NCBI RefSeq assembly: GCF_001029505.1
Contig: NZ_LEKH01000002.1
Location: 186,001-250,000, forward strand
From: Rubrobacter aplysinae
Lineage (GTDB): Bacteria > Actinomycetota > Rubrobacteria > Rubrobacterales > Rubrobacteraceae
Direction: 5' to 3'
Length of the DNA stretch: 64,000 nucleotides
Shown: piece by piece, positions 51,829-60,899 of the stretch
Layout of the letters: each line of letters begins with the position of its first letter
Position numbering within the stretch: position 1 is the first letter of the stretch
The notes under the pieces: model-generated
Seen by the model: the letters and a program-made list of their open reading frames with translations, nothing else
Database searches by the model: none
What the model was told of the DNA's origin: nothing
Translations under genes and position numbers: made by a program

Positions 51829-53094
51829 GTGGATTTCTACTACTCGGAGAAGGTACGGGAGCTACAGGAGCGGGTGGGCGTGTTCATGGACGAGCACGTC
51901 TACCCCAACGAGCCGGTCTTCCACCGGCAGCTCCGGGAGGCCACCGAGCGTGGCGAGCGCTGGAGCGTGCCGCCCGTCATGGAGGAGATGAAGGCACAGG
52001 CCAGGGCCGAGGGGCTATGGAACCTCTTTTTGCCCGATTCCGAGCTAGGCGCGGGGCTAACGAACCTGGAGTACGCGCCCCTGTGCGAGATCATGGGTCG
52101 GAGCCCAATTGGCCCGGAAGCATTCAACTGCTCCGCGCCGGACACGGGTAACATGGAGGTCCTGGACCGCTACGGCACCGAGAAGCAGAAAGAGCGGTGG
52201 CTCAAGCCGCTTCTGGAAGGTGAGATCCGCTCGGCCTTCTGCATGACCGAGCCGGACGTCGCCTCCTCCGACGCCACCAACATCGAGGCTTCCATAGTCC
52301 GCGACGGCGACGAGTACGTCATAAACGGCCGCAAGTGGTGGTCCTCGGGGGCCGGAGACCCGCGGTGTGAGATCTCCATCTTCATGGGCAAGACCGATTT
52401 CGATGCAGCGAAGCACGAGCAGCAGTCCATGATCCTGGTGCCCCTGGATCTCCCCGGCGTCCACGTCCGGCGTGTGCTGCCCGTCTTCGGCTACGACGAC
52501 GCCCCCCACGGCCACGCGGAGATAGACTTCGAGGACGTGCGCGTCCCGGCGGAGAACATGCTCTGGGACGAGGGCAAGGGCTTCGCCATAGCCCAGGGCC
52601 GGCTCGGGCCGGGCAGGATACACCACTGCATGCGCCTCATCGGGGTCGCAGAGCGGTCGCTGGAGCTGATGTGCCACCGGGCCAACGAGCGCGTCGCCTT
52701 CGGCAAGCCCGTCGCCGAACAGGGCGTCGTGCAGGAGTGGATCGCCGACAGCCGCATGGAGATAGAGCAGGCCCGCCTCCTGACGCTGAACGCCGCCCAC
52801 ATGATGGACACGGTCGGCAACAAGGAGGCGAGAAGCGAGATCGCCCAGATAAAGGTCGTCGCCCCGAACATGGCGCTGCGCGTCATAGACCGCGCCATAC
52901 AGGCTCACGGCGGCGGCGGGGTCTCCGACGACTTCCCGCTGGCGAGCTTCTGGGCGAACTCCCGCACCCTGCGCCTGGCCGACGGCCCCGACGAGGTCCA
53001 CCGCGCCTCCGTCGCCAAGCAAGAGCTTAAAAAGCAGGAGCAAAAGCGGCGGCCCGCAAACCAGAAATCGGCGGCAGAGCGCGCCACCCGATAG
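51829..53094 (+). CDS. acyl-CoA dehydrogenase family protein
   Basis: 421 residues, FAD-dependent acyl-CoA dehydrogenase fold of the ACAD10/11-like group. [16 protein letters not shown] is the substrate/FAD motif, [13 protein letters not shown] lies in the beta domain, and [20 protein letters not shown] in the C-terminal helical domain. GTG 51829 follows GGGAAGG. It is 42 bases upstream of the phosphotriesterase-family gene and probably co-transcribed. The substrate is not predictable. Confidence 0.92.
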   Translation: MDFYYSEKVRELQERVGVFMDEHVYPNEPVFHRQLREATERGERWSVPPVMEEMKAQARAEGLWNLFLPDSELGAGLTNLEYAPLCEIMGRSPIGPEAFNCSAPDTGNMEVLDRYGTEKQKERWLKPLLEGEIRSAFCMTEPDVASSDATNIEASIVRDGDEYVINGRKWWSSGAGDPRCEISIFMGKTDFDAAKHEQQSMILVPLDLPGVHVRRVLPVFGYDDAPHGHAEIDFEDVRVPAENMLWDEGKGFAIAQGRLGPGRIHHCMRLIGVAERSLELMCHRANERVAFGKPVAEQGVVQEWIADSRMEIEQARLLTLNAAHMMDTVGNKEARSEIAQIKVVAPNMALRVIDRAIQAHGGGGVSDDFPLASFWANSRTLRLADGPDEVHRASVAKQELKKQEQKRRPANQKSAAERATR

Positions 53095-53136
53095 AATTCT
53101 CTCTGGGATAAGGGAATCGGCTAAAAGGAGGATGCC

Positions 53137-54126
53137 GTGGCAGCGTCTGTGCAAACGGTAAACACGGTAGCGGGCGGGGTGTCTCCGGACGACCTCGGCA
53201 AGACCCTGATGCACGAGCACTTCATCTTCGGCTATCCGGGATATTACGGGGACGTGGGCTTCGGCGGCTTCGACCGCGACGAGCACATGCGCGTGGCGCT
53301 GGACGTGGCCGAGCGGGCCAGGGGAGCCGGGGTCCAGACCATCGTGGACGCGACCCCGAACGACTGCGGCCGCGACGCGGAGTTTCTAAAGGAGGCTTCG
53401 GAGCGCGGCGGGATAAACATCGTCTGCTCGACCGGCTACTACTACGAGGGAGAGGGCGCCCCGGCGTACTTCAAGTTCCGCTCCTCTCTCGGCGACGCGG
53501 AGACCGAGATCTACGAGCTGATGATGCGTGAGATCACAGAGGGCATCGGCGATACCGGAGTGAAGGCCGGCGTCATAAAGCTCGCCACGAGCAAGGGCGA
53601 GATGACGCCCTACGAGCAGATGTTCTTCAGCGCCGGAGCCAAGGCCCAGCGCGATACGGGCGTCCCGATCATCACCCACACCCAGGAGGGCACGATGGGC
53701 CCCGAGCAGGCCGAGTTCCTGATCGGGGCCGGAGCGGACCCCTCCCGCGTGGCCATCGGCCACATGGACGGCAACACCAACGTCGCCTACCACATGGCGA
53801 CCCTGGCCCACGGCGTGAACATCGCCTTCGACCGCTTCGGCGTGCAGGGCATCGTCGGCGCGCCGATGGACGAGATGCGCACCGCCTGTCTCATAGGGCT
53901 GCTCGGCATGGGCTACGGTGACAGCATGCTGCTCTCCCACGACAAGGTAAACGTGTGGCTCGGCCGCCCCCTGCACTTCCCCGACGCCGTGCAGGAGCTA
54001 CTCAGGAACTGGCACACCACCCACCTCTTCGACAACGTCGTGCCGAAGCTAAAGGACGCCGGCGTGCCCGAGAAGAGGATAGACGACATCTTCACCGGCA
54101 ACGTGCGGCGGCTTTTCGGCGGTTGA
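53137..54126 (+). CDS. phosphotriesterase-family metal-dependent hydrolase
   Basis: A 329-residue TIM-barrel amidohydrolase. Metal ligands are visible as LMHEHFIFG (HxH), GVIKLATS (bridging Lys), PIITHTQEGT and AIGHMDGNT (two His) and LLSHDKVN (Asp). This is a full set, so it should be active. Lactonase or esterase activity is common in the family. GTG 53137 follows AGGAGG. It ends NVRRLFGG, overlapping the next gene by four bases. Confidence 0.9.
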   Translation: MAASVQTVNTVAGGVSPDDLGKTLMHEHFIFGYPGYYGDVGFGGFDRDEHMRVALDVAERARGAGVQTIVDATPNDCGRDAEFLKEASERGGINIVCSTGYYYEGEGAPAYFKFRSSLGDAETEIYELMMREITEGIGDTGVKAGVIKLATSKGEMTPYEQMFFSAGAKAQRDTGVPIITHTQEGTMGPEQAEFLIGAGADPSRVAIGHMDGNTNVAYHMATLAHGVNIAFDRFGVQGIVGAPMDEMRTACLIGLLGMGYGDSMLLSHDKVNVWLGRPLHFPDAVQELLRNWHTTHLFDNVVPKLKDAGVPEKRIDDIFTGNVRRLFGG

Positions 54127-54428
54127 GCCGGGCCGGAGACCACATCCCGGATAACGGCAGCAAGAACGACAAGAACGAGCTGCTCCTCGGCGTAAAGTAC
54201 GAGGCGGCCCGGCTCGGCGGCGCGGGCGAGGGTACCGTGGCCGCCATAGAGGAGCAGGCGCGGGGCGAGATCGGCCCGGCCTGGGAGTCTGACGAGGGCT
54301 TCGTGGCCGGCCGCAACGCCGTCCGCGCCGAGCACGGCCTCGACCGCCTCGGCGGAGTAGCGGACCCAGCCTCCGCCCCGGCGCAAAAGCCCTGGCGGGA
54401 GAGGGTTAGACGGCTCTTCGGCGGCTGA
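54123..54428 (+). CDS. hypothetical small protein coupled to the phosphotriesterase-family gene
   Basis: 101 residues of no known family, starting at TTG 54123 within the TTGA overlap. It is polar, with an ELLLGVKYEAARLGGAGEGT segment and a basic end, ERVRRLFGG. The last six residues repeat the end of the upstream hydrolase exactly (RRLFGG). The coding call rests on the overlap and open frame. Confidence 0.5.
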   Translation: MSRAGDHIPDNGSKNDKNELLLGVKYEAARLGGAGEGTVAAIEEQARGEIGPAWESDEGFVAGRNAVRAEHGLDRLGGVADPASAPAQKPWRERVRRLFGG

Positions 54429-54656
54429 GCAGAGCTTTGGTCGGCGTCCTCGAGACCCGACGCCGGAACCGTGGACCGCCACGTAGAGAGTCACGTCGAG
54501 AGTCACGTAAAGGGAACCCTCGTGTGGTGCCGCGCGCGGGCCTCCGGAGAGACTCCGAGAGGGTGGACGGCCCTCGTGCTCGAGGGGATGATAAACGGCT
54601 AGACTGGAGCCATCGCGCCAGCGGACGCTGGCGGAACGGGAGGATGAGACACCCGG

Positions 54657-56093
54657 CTAGCCGTTAGGCTCGACCTTGCTGGCGCTTTTGGCCCGGCGTC
54701 CGAGCCAGACGTCTATGAGGCCGACGATCAGCGCGAGGACGACGAAGGCAAGCGTGAGGATAAGGCCGGTGCTGATCGCGTCGCCGTAGTCGCCGCCGGA
54801 AGCGCCGAGGCGGCTGAAGAAGATGGCCCCGACCGCGGAGATCCCGATGGCGGTCCCGACCCTCTGGCCGGTCTGCTGCACCCCGGAGGCGGTGCCGCCC
54901 TCGGAGGGTGGGATCTCGCTGAGGGTAATGGTCTGGTTGGGCGAGATCACCAGCCCGCTGCCGAGGCCGGCGATCAACAGTGGCAGCGCGGTGGCCAGGC
55001 CAACGTGGGCGGGCTCCAGACGCAGCACGACGGCGGTGGCGGCGAGCCCGACGACCACGATCCCGAGGCCCGCGACCACCAGCGGCCTGCCGAACCGCGG
55101 CACCAGTCGGCCGCCGACCACCGAGTTCACGGCGGAGCCGACCGCGAACGGCGTTAGCGCGAGCCCGGCCGCCAGTGGCGAGTACGAGTGCCCCTGCTGG
55201 TAGTAGATGCTCAGGACGAAGAAGATCGAGGTGAACCCGGCGAAGTACAGCAGGATGAGCGTCGAGCCCAGGGCGTAGCTGCGGGTGCGCAGCAGGGCGA
55301 AGTCCACCAGCGGCTGGCCGTGCCGGCGCTTGGCCCGCCGCTCCCAGGCCACGAACGCCCCGAGCAGTACCGCGAAGACCCCGATCAGCCACCACGGCGC
55401 CGACGCCGGGCTCTGCTCGGCGATCACCAGCGGCAGCATCAAAGACACGACAGCCCCGCCGAGCAGCGCCGCGCCGATCACGTCGAGCCGCTGGCGCCCG
55501 CCGGGGGCCTCGTCCCGGGGCAGGAGCCGGAGGCCCAGCGCCAGCGCGGCGAAGCCGATGGGGACGTTTACCCAGAAGACGTAGCGCCAGCTCCCCTCCG
55601 ACCCGAGCATCAAGAGCAGACCGCCGAGCAGCGGTCCTATAGCGGTGGAGATGCCCACGGTGGCCCCGAACAGCCCGAACGCCCGGCCCCGCTCGGAGCC
55701 GCGAAAGAGCTGCTGGATAAACCCGAGGACCTGTGGGTTGAGCATCCCGGCCGTCGCGCCCTGCAGAAGACGGAGGATCACCAGGACGATCGCGTTCGGC
55801 GCGAGGCCGGCCAGCGCGCTGGTGAGCGTGAACAGCGCCAGCGCGATCAGGAACATCTTCTTGCGGCCGTAGTCGTCCCCGAGCCGGCCCGCCGGGACCA
55901 GCACGAGACCGAAGGTCAGTGCATACCCGGAGACCACCCAGGACAGCTCGGCCGCCGACGCGTCGAGATCCCGCTGTATGGAGGGCAGGGCGACGTTGAC
56001 GATGCTGACGTCGAGCAGGATCATAAAACCCGCGACCAGACACACCACCAGGGCACGCCACCGTCCGGGGTCGGGCTGCCGCGAGTCGCTCAC
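54657..56093 (-). CDS. MFS drug exporter, DHA2/EmrB-QacA type
   Basis: A 478-residue transporter with about fourteen helices. LLDVSIVNVALPSIQRDLDA is the D1 motif of the DHA2 family, and RLGDDYGRKKMFLIALALF is the A-motif. AVSSMLPL-like helices and a C-terminal basic tail complete it. GTG 56093 is the start. Regulator genes are not adjacent. Confidence 0.93.
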   Translation of the reverse strand: MSDSRQPDPGRWRALVVCLVAGFMILLDVSIVNVALPSIQRDLDASAAELSWVVSGYALTFGLVLVPAGRLGDDYGRKKMFLIALALFTLTSALAGLAPNAIVLVILRLLQGATAGMLNPQVLGFIQQLFRGSERGRAFGLFGATVGISTAIGPLLGGLLLMLGSEGSWRYVFWVNVPIGFAALALGLRLLPRDEAPGGRQRLDVIGAALLGGAVVSLMLPLVIAEQSPASAPWWLIGVFAVLLGAFVAWERRAKRRHGQPLVDFALLRTRSYALGSTLILLYFAGFTSIFFVLSIYYQQGHSYSPLAAGLALTPFAVGSAVNSVVGGRLVPRFGRPLVVAGLGIVVVGLAATAVVLRLEPAHVGLATALPLLIAGLGSGLVISPNQTITLSEIPPSEGGTASGVQQTGQRVGTAIGISAVGAIFFSRLGASGGDYGDAISTGLILTLAFVVLALIVGLIDVWLGRRAKSASKVEPNG

Positions 56094-56768
56094 CGGACGA
56101 ACCTTACACCGGGCGACCCGCCGCGAGTCGTCATAAGAATTACTGGATGAACGATACTCTCAGCTCCATTTTGCTCGTCTTCTCGGCCTCTACCTCCTCG
56201 GACACCACCGACTCGGGCGACCGTGGACGCTGGCCCCGGATCGTAAGTCAACGCGCGGTAAGCCCTGGCGGCCCACGAGGACCCGGCGCTTTGCACCCGA
56301 CTTACCCTCATCCGTAGGATTTGGTCCAGTACCGGAGCCCCCCGGTAGCGGCTACAGAAGCTGTAGTACATAAGCTATAAAACCTACCGAGGCCCGGGGT
56401 CAATCTATGTGGTTCGCTTCTGCCAGACGGCAGAGCAGGACCTTAGCAATTCTTCCCACACGCCGGCCGTATGCCGCTCTTTAGGACGAAGACGAGGCCC
56501 GTGGGTATCGTCCGATCGTCCCGCCGAAGGAGCCAAAGGTCTCGTTCGGCGCTCGGGGCGGCGGAGACTCTACCGCTTCCCGTAGCTCGTCGCTAACCAA
56601 CCTCTTTGCCCCACCCCGGCCGCGCCCTCCTGACCCCGTTCTGTTATGCGCGCTTAACATCGGTACCGGGGCGTGGCGGATACAATCTCCCTGTGAGGCC
56701 GCAGGGCTTTTTCGGGGTTTACGCCCTCCCAGAGACCCGCGCCCGGCGAGAGATTCGGAGGAGAAGAG
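56094..56768. other. intergenic region between divergent genes
   Basis: 675 bases with no supported gene; frames on both strands lack domains and start signals. TACAAT at 56681-56686 is a possible -10 for the zinc-ribbon gene. An AT-richer patch near 56340-56390 could hold a promoter for the exporter or another transcript. Confidence 0.4.
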
Positions 56769-56984
56769 TTGGCTACGACCATAGAGATAGAGGGCGGCGA
56801 GATCGTGCACACGCGGGGGACGGTGGTCACCTACAAGCAGAAGTGCAGCGTCTGCGGCCACGCCTACCCGTACAACAAGACCACCATCGTCCCCGCCTAC
56901 GGGGTCCGTAGCTGCCGCCCTTTCACCTGCCCGGAGTGCGGCCACTACCAGGAGGTGAGCATGAAGTATCTGGGCGCAGAATAA
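56769..56984 (+). CDS. small zinc-ribbon protein
   Basis: 71 residues with two knuckles, QKCSVCGHAYPYNK and FTCPECGHYQEVSM, forming a CxxC-x(n)-CxxC zinc ribbon. The N-terminal part, IEIEGGEIVHTRGTVVTYKQ, is beta-rich. TTG 56769 has GGAGGAGAAG upstream. It could bind nucleic acid or a protein partner; no family name is certain. Confidence 0.72.
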   Translation: MATTIEIEGGEIVHTRGTVVTYKQKCSVCGHAYPYNKTTIVPAYGVRSCRPFTCPECGHYQEVSMKYLGAE

Positions 56985-57004
56985 TGCGAGGTAACCCGGG
57001 ATAG

Positions 57005-57391
57005 CTACTCCGCGGGAGGCGTCTCCTCACCGGAGCCTCCGGGCTCCTCGCCGGTCTCCTGTGCGGACGAGACAGCGGAGGAACCGAGGCTCCCGCCCTG
57101 GCTCTGTATTAGCTGGCGCTCGGAGGTGTAGGCCTGGACGGCCATCGCGAGCTCCAGCTTCTCACGCTCTGCGGGTAGCTCACCGGTCTCCTCCTGCCCT
57201 AGTAGCTCCCTGCCGGAGACGCCGAGCGAGGACTCCATCTCTCCGATCCTGCGCCGCAGCTTTAGTCGGCCGCCGGGGGTCAGCCGGAGATACTGCTGCT
57301 CGTCGGGTCCCTGCTGAGGGTAGACCCAGGCGTTCCTGAGCCACTCCTGCAGGATCTCGTTCCGTATCTCATCCTTGGTCTTTAGCTCCAA
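57005..57391 (-). CDS. hypothetical protein
   Basis: 128 residues, no recognised family. The N-terminal half is helical and charged (TKDEIRNEILQEWLRNAWVY, LTPGGRLKLRRRIGEMESSL), and the last 40 residues are disordered, rich in Gly, Ser, Glu and Pro. TTG 57391 has AAGGA upstream. It is convergent with the zinc-ribbon gene. Confidence 0.6.
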   Translation of the reverse strand: MELKTKDEIRNEILQEWLRNAWVYPQQGPDEQQYLRLTPGGRLKLRRRIGEMESSLGVSGRELLGQEETGELPAEREKLELAMAVQAYTSERQLIQSQGGSLGSSAVSSAQETGEEPGGSGEETPPAE

Positions 57392-57534
57392 AGCTATCCT
57401 TTCTGCGTGTAGCCGCCTTGCGTATCTTGCATGCTCTCTGTACTCCTCACCAATCTAACCTCTCCCGCGCCGAAACTCTACCGGCCGGGCTCCGTATATG
57501 CGGATACCGTGGCTACGAGCGGGGCAAACGGAGA

Positions 57535-57540
57535 TATAAT
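57535..57540 (+). promoter_or_regulatory. candidate -10 element
   Basis: TATAAT lies 58 bases before the ATG of the DUF4870-like gene; no good -35 is visible at 17 bases. Confidence 0.4.
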
Positions 57541-57597
57541 CTACAGATAGCACCTAACACTACAAGTATCTACAAGTGTCCCGGATGGAGGTTGGAG

Positions 57598-58128
57598 ATG
57601 CAGCAGGACCGCGCCAACTATGGCAGGCCCAGAGAGCCCGGCGACGATCTGGAGACCGGCTCCAGCAGTTACGAGAGTTACGAAGGGTACGGAGATCGCG
57701 GCGGGCGGGCCGGCTACATCCCGATGCGCGACACCGGTAAGAGCCTCAGCCCGAGCGACGAGCGCTCGTGGTCGGCCCTCTCGCACCTGAGCGTGCTCGT
57801 GTGGCCCGTGACGGGGTTTCTTCCGGTGGCGCCCCTCATAATCTGGCTGGTCTACAAGAACCAGTCCCCGGCGGTGGGATTCCAGGCCCTGCAGTCGTTC
57901 TGGTATCAGGCGGCGTGGCTGCTGCTCGGAGCGGTCGGGAGCCTCGTCGCCACCCTTTTCGTGGTGCTAACCTTCGGTCTTGGAGCTTTCGTGGTGGCCC
58001 CGCTGGGCTTCCTGCTCGGGCTGGTGCCTTTCGTCCATCAGCTCTACGCCGCCTACAAGGTGCGGCAGGGCGTGGACTACCGCTACCCGTTTATCGCGAA
58101 CATGCTGGACAGCGGCGAAGGTCGGTAG
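57598..58128 (+). CDS. DUF4870-like membrane protein
   Basis: 176 residues. A polar, Gly/Ser/Tyr-rich N-terminus precedes LSPSDERSWSALSHLSVLVW, then about three helices (FLPVAPLIIWLVYKNQSPAV, WLLLGAVGSLVATLFVVL, VVAPLGFLLGLVPFVHQLYA), the usual DUF4870/TIC20-like layout. ATG 57598 follows GGAGGTTGGAG. Function is unknown. A shared terminator separates it from the convergent kinase. Confidence 0.8.
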   Translation: MQQDRANYGRPREPGDDLETGSSSYESYEGYGDRGGRAGYIPMRDTGKSLSPSDERSWSALSHLSVLVWPVTGFLPVAPLIIWLVYKNQSPAVGFQALQSFWYQAAWLLLGAVGSLVATLFVVLTFGLGAFVVAPLGFLLGLVPFVHQLYAAYKVRQGVDYRYPFIANMLDSGEGR

Positions 58129-58161
58129 GACCGGTAGTCGGCGGGAGAACATAGCAGGCTG

Positions 58162-58195
58162 AAAAGAGGCTCTGGAGGGTTCCGGGGCCTCTTTT
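58162..58195. terminator. bidirectional rho-independent terminator
   Basis: AAAAGAGGC and GCCTCTTTT form a perfect 9-bp stem with A and T ends, so it can end transcripts from both the DUF4870-like gene (+) and the kinase gene (-), which converge here. Confidence 0.88.
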
Positions 58196-58213
58196 GGTGT
58201 CTCCTAGAGCTTC

Positions 58214-59659
58214 CTAGAGCTGGGGCTGGGGCTGATCCTTGGGGGTGGCGTAGATCGTAACGGTCGAGCCCTCCGGGACCCGCTCCCCGTACAGCGGGTC
58301 AGTGCCCCAGGTTACGCCCCGGTCGCTGTAGCCCTCGTGGTACTCGTGGACGACCTTCGTCTCGAAGCCCCGGCTGGCGAGCACGTCCTCGGCGTAGTAG
58401 TCGTAGTAGGCGTCCACGTCCGGTACGGCGACGAGGTCCCCCTCCGAGGTACTCCCGGACCCATTATCACCGCTGGCGGTATCCCCGGCCGCCGTTTCAC
58501 CGGAGCCGGTGTCCTCGTCCGAGCCTCCGAGACCGCCGAAGACCGAGAGTCCCCGGCTCTGTTCCGCCTCTCCCGACTGCCCCGCCTGGCCGCTCTCCCC
58601 GGACTTGCCGGTGATCCCGGCGCCCTGCTGGGACGAGCGGCTGGCCGCCAGGTCTTCCGGGCCTTCGACGTAGCCCGAGACTCCCGCCGCCGCGACCCCC
58701 GAGAGCAGGACGGCGGCCAGCGCGGCGGTCGCCAGCGATCTCTTGCGGTCGCCGAGGAGACGCCCGAAGGTCGCCGGTGAGAGGAGCTTTGCCGGGGCCT
58801 CCTTGCGCAGGGCCGAGAGCATGGCGTCTGCGGAAGGGTAACGGGCCGAAGGGTCCTTGGAAAGGGCCTTCAGGATCACGTCTTCGAGCCCCTGCGGGAT
58901 CTTGCGGTTCAGCCGGCGCGGCGGAAGCGGGTCGCGGTGTATCTGCTGGCGGGCCACGCTCCTGGTGTCGCCCGAGAACGGCGGCTCGCCGGTCAGACAG
59001 TGATACAGGAGTATCCCCACGGAGTAGATGTCGCTCTGGGGCGTCGCCTGGCGGCCCATGATCTGCTCCGGCGACATGTAGCGGGCGCTGCCTATGACCT
59101 CGCCGGACTGGAGCTCGTCCTGGTCGTCCTGGTCGTCCTGATCGTGCTGTCTGTCGGGGGCCCCGTTGCGGGCCTCCTCGACGATGCGCGCGATGCCGAA
59201 GTCCGCGACCTTTATGGAGCCGCCGGTGAGCATCACGTTAGAGGGCTTGACGTCGCGGTGGATTATCCCCTGCTCGTGGGCGTAGGAGAGGGCCTCGAGG
59301 AGCTGCCCGGCGATCCTGACCGCCTCCCCTATCTCCAGGCTGCCGATCCGGGACAGCCTCTGGCCCGCGTCCTCGCCCTCGACGCACTCCGCCACGATAA
59401 AGGGCGCCTCGCCCTCCTCGCAGATGTCGTATACCCGGACGATCTTGGGATGATCCAGGGACGCCATCGCCCGGGCCTCCCGCTTGAAGCGTCTCAGGAA
59501 GGCGCGCTCCTCGGCGTAGCTCTGTCTCAGGGTCTTCAAGGCGACCTCGCGGCCCAGGATGGCATCCTCGGCCCGATACACCACGGCCATCCCGCCCGCC
59601 CCGAGCGTGCCCTTTACCCTGTATCTCCCTCCAAGGACTTTTCCTACCGGGGCTTCCAG
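58214..59659 (-). CDS. membrane Ser/Thr protein kinase (PknB-like), non-AUG start
   Basis: Hanks-type kinase. The glycine loop GTLGAGGMAVVYRAE, the lysine in VALKTL, catalytic IIHRDVKPSNVM, ADFGIA and SPEQ are present. The first ATG (59590) lies inside the glycine loop. The frame stays open upstream, with GGRYRVKGTLGAGG read before it, and reaches a stop without ATG, GTG or TTG; CTG 59659 with nearby GGTGGAG is my best start. The activation segment has an acidic insert (DRQHDQDDQDDQDELQ). A single helix (TAALAAVLLSGVAAAGVSG) is followed by a Ser/Gly-rich linker and one PASTA-like domain (VPDVDAYY to STVTIYATP) outside the cell. A role in wall sensing is inferred. Confidence 0.85.
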   Translation of the reverse strand: MEAPVGKVLGGRYRVKGTLGAGGMAVVYRAEDAILGREVALKTLRQSYAEERAFLRRFKREARAMASLDHPKIVRVYDICEEGEAPFIVAECVEGEDAGQRLSRIGSLEIGEAVRIAGQLLEALSYAHEQGIIHRDVKPSNVMLTGGSIKVADFGIARIVEEARNGAPDRQHDQDDQDDQDELQSGEVIGSARYMSPEQIMGRQATPQSDIYSVGILLYHCLTGEPPFSGDTRSVARQQIHRDPLPPRRLNRKIPQGLEDVILKALSKDPSARYPSADAMLSALRKEAPAKLLSPATFGRLLGDRKRSLATAALAAVLLSGVAAAGVSGYVEGPEDLAASRSSQQGAGITGKSGESGQAGQSGEAEQSRGLSVFGGLGGSDEDTGSGETAAGDTASGDNGSGSTSEGDLVAVPDVDAYYDYYAEDVLASRGFETKVVHEYHEGYSDRGVTWGTDPLYGERVPEGSTVTIYATPKDQPQPQL

Positions 59660-60161
59660 CGCTCCACCGCCTTTACGAACTACGAACCTCTGCGAAATGT
59701 TCTAGACGCCTCCCTCGACAGCGCATTATATATCGCTTGTCTCATGCTGGATACCGTCCGGGCCGCGGACCATCCGGTTACCCAACATGGAGGAATCTGA
59801 CACGATAATATGCCACATTTTGTTGCCTTTTGCTCGCCTTTACCGCCAGTGGGAGCGCCGGTAAACAGGATATTTCACACATCCGGCCCCGGGGCCGGCC
59901 GCTAGCGTAACCCGCACCGGGATGTAGCTGGGCGTGGGTGGCCGCCGGTACGACGGTTGTCGGCGCGGTGGCCACCGGCGGCGTTTTACCGGATTTCGGA
60001 GCCGAGCGGGTCCGGGTGGGACAGGGCTAACCTCGGCTCTAACCCCGTGCATCGTGGTGGTGCCAACCGTATCACCCGCCGCGAGGCTTTCTACCTTGCA
60101 TGCTTTACCCGCCCTGAGCATCTACGACGTCCGCACCCCTGGGCACGGACCGCTCTGGGGG
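59660..60161. other. intergenic region upstream of the kinase gene
   Basis: No gene is supported. It contains a 16-bp perfect palindrome CCGGCCCCGGGGCCGG at 59883-59898. A hairpin has 9-bp arms GCCGCCGGT (59941-59949) and ACCGGCGGC (59974-59982) and is followed by GTTTT on the + strand. An AT-rich patch around 59800-59830 may carry the kinase promoter. No known riboswitch is recognised. Confidence 0.45.
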
Positions 60162-60899
60162 TCATTTGACGCGGCTGCGGCTCTTTTCTCTGCGCCGGCG
60201 GAGAAAGACGGTCACCAAGGCGACGGCGATAATGACGCCGAAGGCCAGGAAGAGGATCTCGACGTACTGCGGGGCGTGGCCCCCGAGGTAGGCGTACACG
60301 AAGGTCGCCGGGGAGGCCCCGATCACGGTGGCGATCAGGAAGCCCGGGAACCTCATGCGTGTGAGTCCCGCGGCGAAGGAGATCACGTCGAACGACAATA
60401 CCGGGACCAGCCGCCCGACGAGAACGGCGTAGGCCCCGTAGCGGGCAAACCAGTGGTCCGCCGACTCCAGGCTCGTGTTCCCGACGAGCGCCTCCACCGG
60501 CCCCCGGCCCAGGGTGCGTGAGATCCAGAAGCTCACCACGGCCGCCGCCGAGGCCCCGAACACGCTCAACAGCCCGCCCCAGAACGCCCCGAAGGCGAGG
60601 CCGTTCGCGAACGTTATGAGGAAAGCCGGCAGCGGCGCAACTATCGCCTGCAACACCATCAAGAGCGTCGAGACCACGGGCGCCCACGCCCCGAAGGAGA
60701 GGATGTAGTCCCGCAGCCCGGAGACGTCGCCCCGGGCGAGTATGCGGATGACGGACTCGATCCCGGTCCTGAACGCCGGCGAAAGGAGGTATGCGAGCCC
60801 CGACGCCGCCAGCATCGCGACGATGATAACCAGCCTGATGCGTCTCACCCGGCGGGTGTCGAGCCTTATCGAGTCAACAGAGCCCCCGGCCGGCTTCAT
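60162..60899 (-). CDS. TVP38/TMEM64-family membrane protein
   Basis: 245 residues with about six helices. The family core is visible as LPAFLITFANGLAFGAFWGG, then GRLVPVLSFDVISFAAGLTR and a final ATVIGASPATFVYAYLGG. It belongs to the DedA/SNARE-associated group, with possible lipid scramblase-like roles. ATG 60899 overlaps the stop of the upstream methyltransferase by one base (TGATG), so the two are coupled. Confidence 0.9.
   Translation of the reverse strand: MKPAGGSVDSIRLDTRRVRRIRLVIIVAMLAASGLAYLLSPAFRTGIESVIRILARGDVSGLRDYILSFGAWAPVVSTLLMVLQAIVAPLPAFLITFANGLAFGAFWGGLLSVFGASAAAVVSFWISRTLGRGPVEALVGNTSLESADHWFARYGAYAVLVGRLVPVLSFDVISFAAGLTRMRFPGFLIATVIGASPATFVYAYLGGHAPQYVEILFLAFGVIIAVALVTVFLRRRREKSRSRVK

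Noticed and set aside
56481-56945. 154-codon minus-strand frame in the gap before the zinc-ribbon gene
   Set aside because: It overlaps the zinc-ribbon gene on the opposite strand, and the cysteine knuckles support the + strand frame.
59883-59898. 16-bp palindrome CCGGCCCCGGGGCCGG
   Set aside because: GC-only palindromes of this kind occur by chance in such DNA, and there is no repeat of it or link to a promoter in the window.
59941-59982. 9-bp stem hairpin followed by GTTTT on the + strand
   Set aside because: No + strand gene lies upstream to terminate, and the T-run is too short; left as an unexplained structure.
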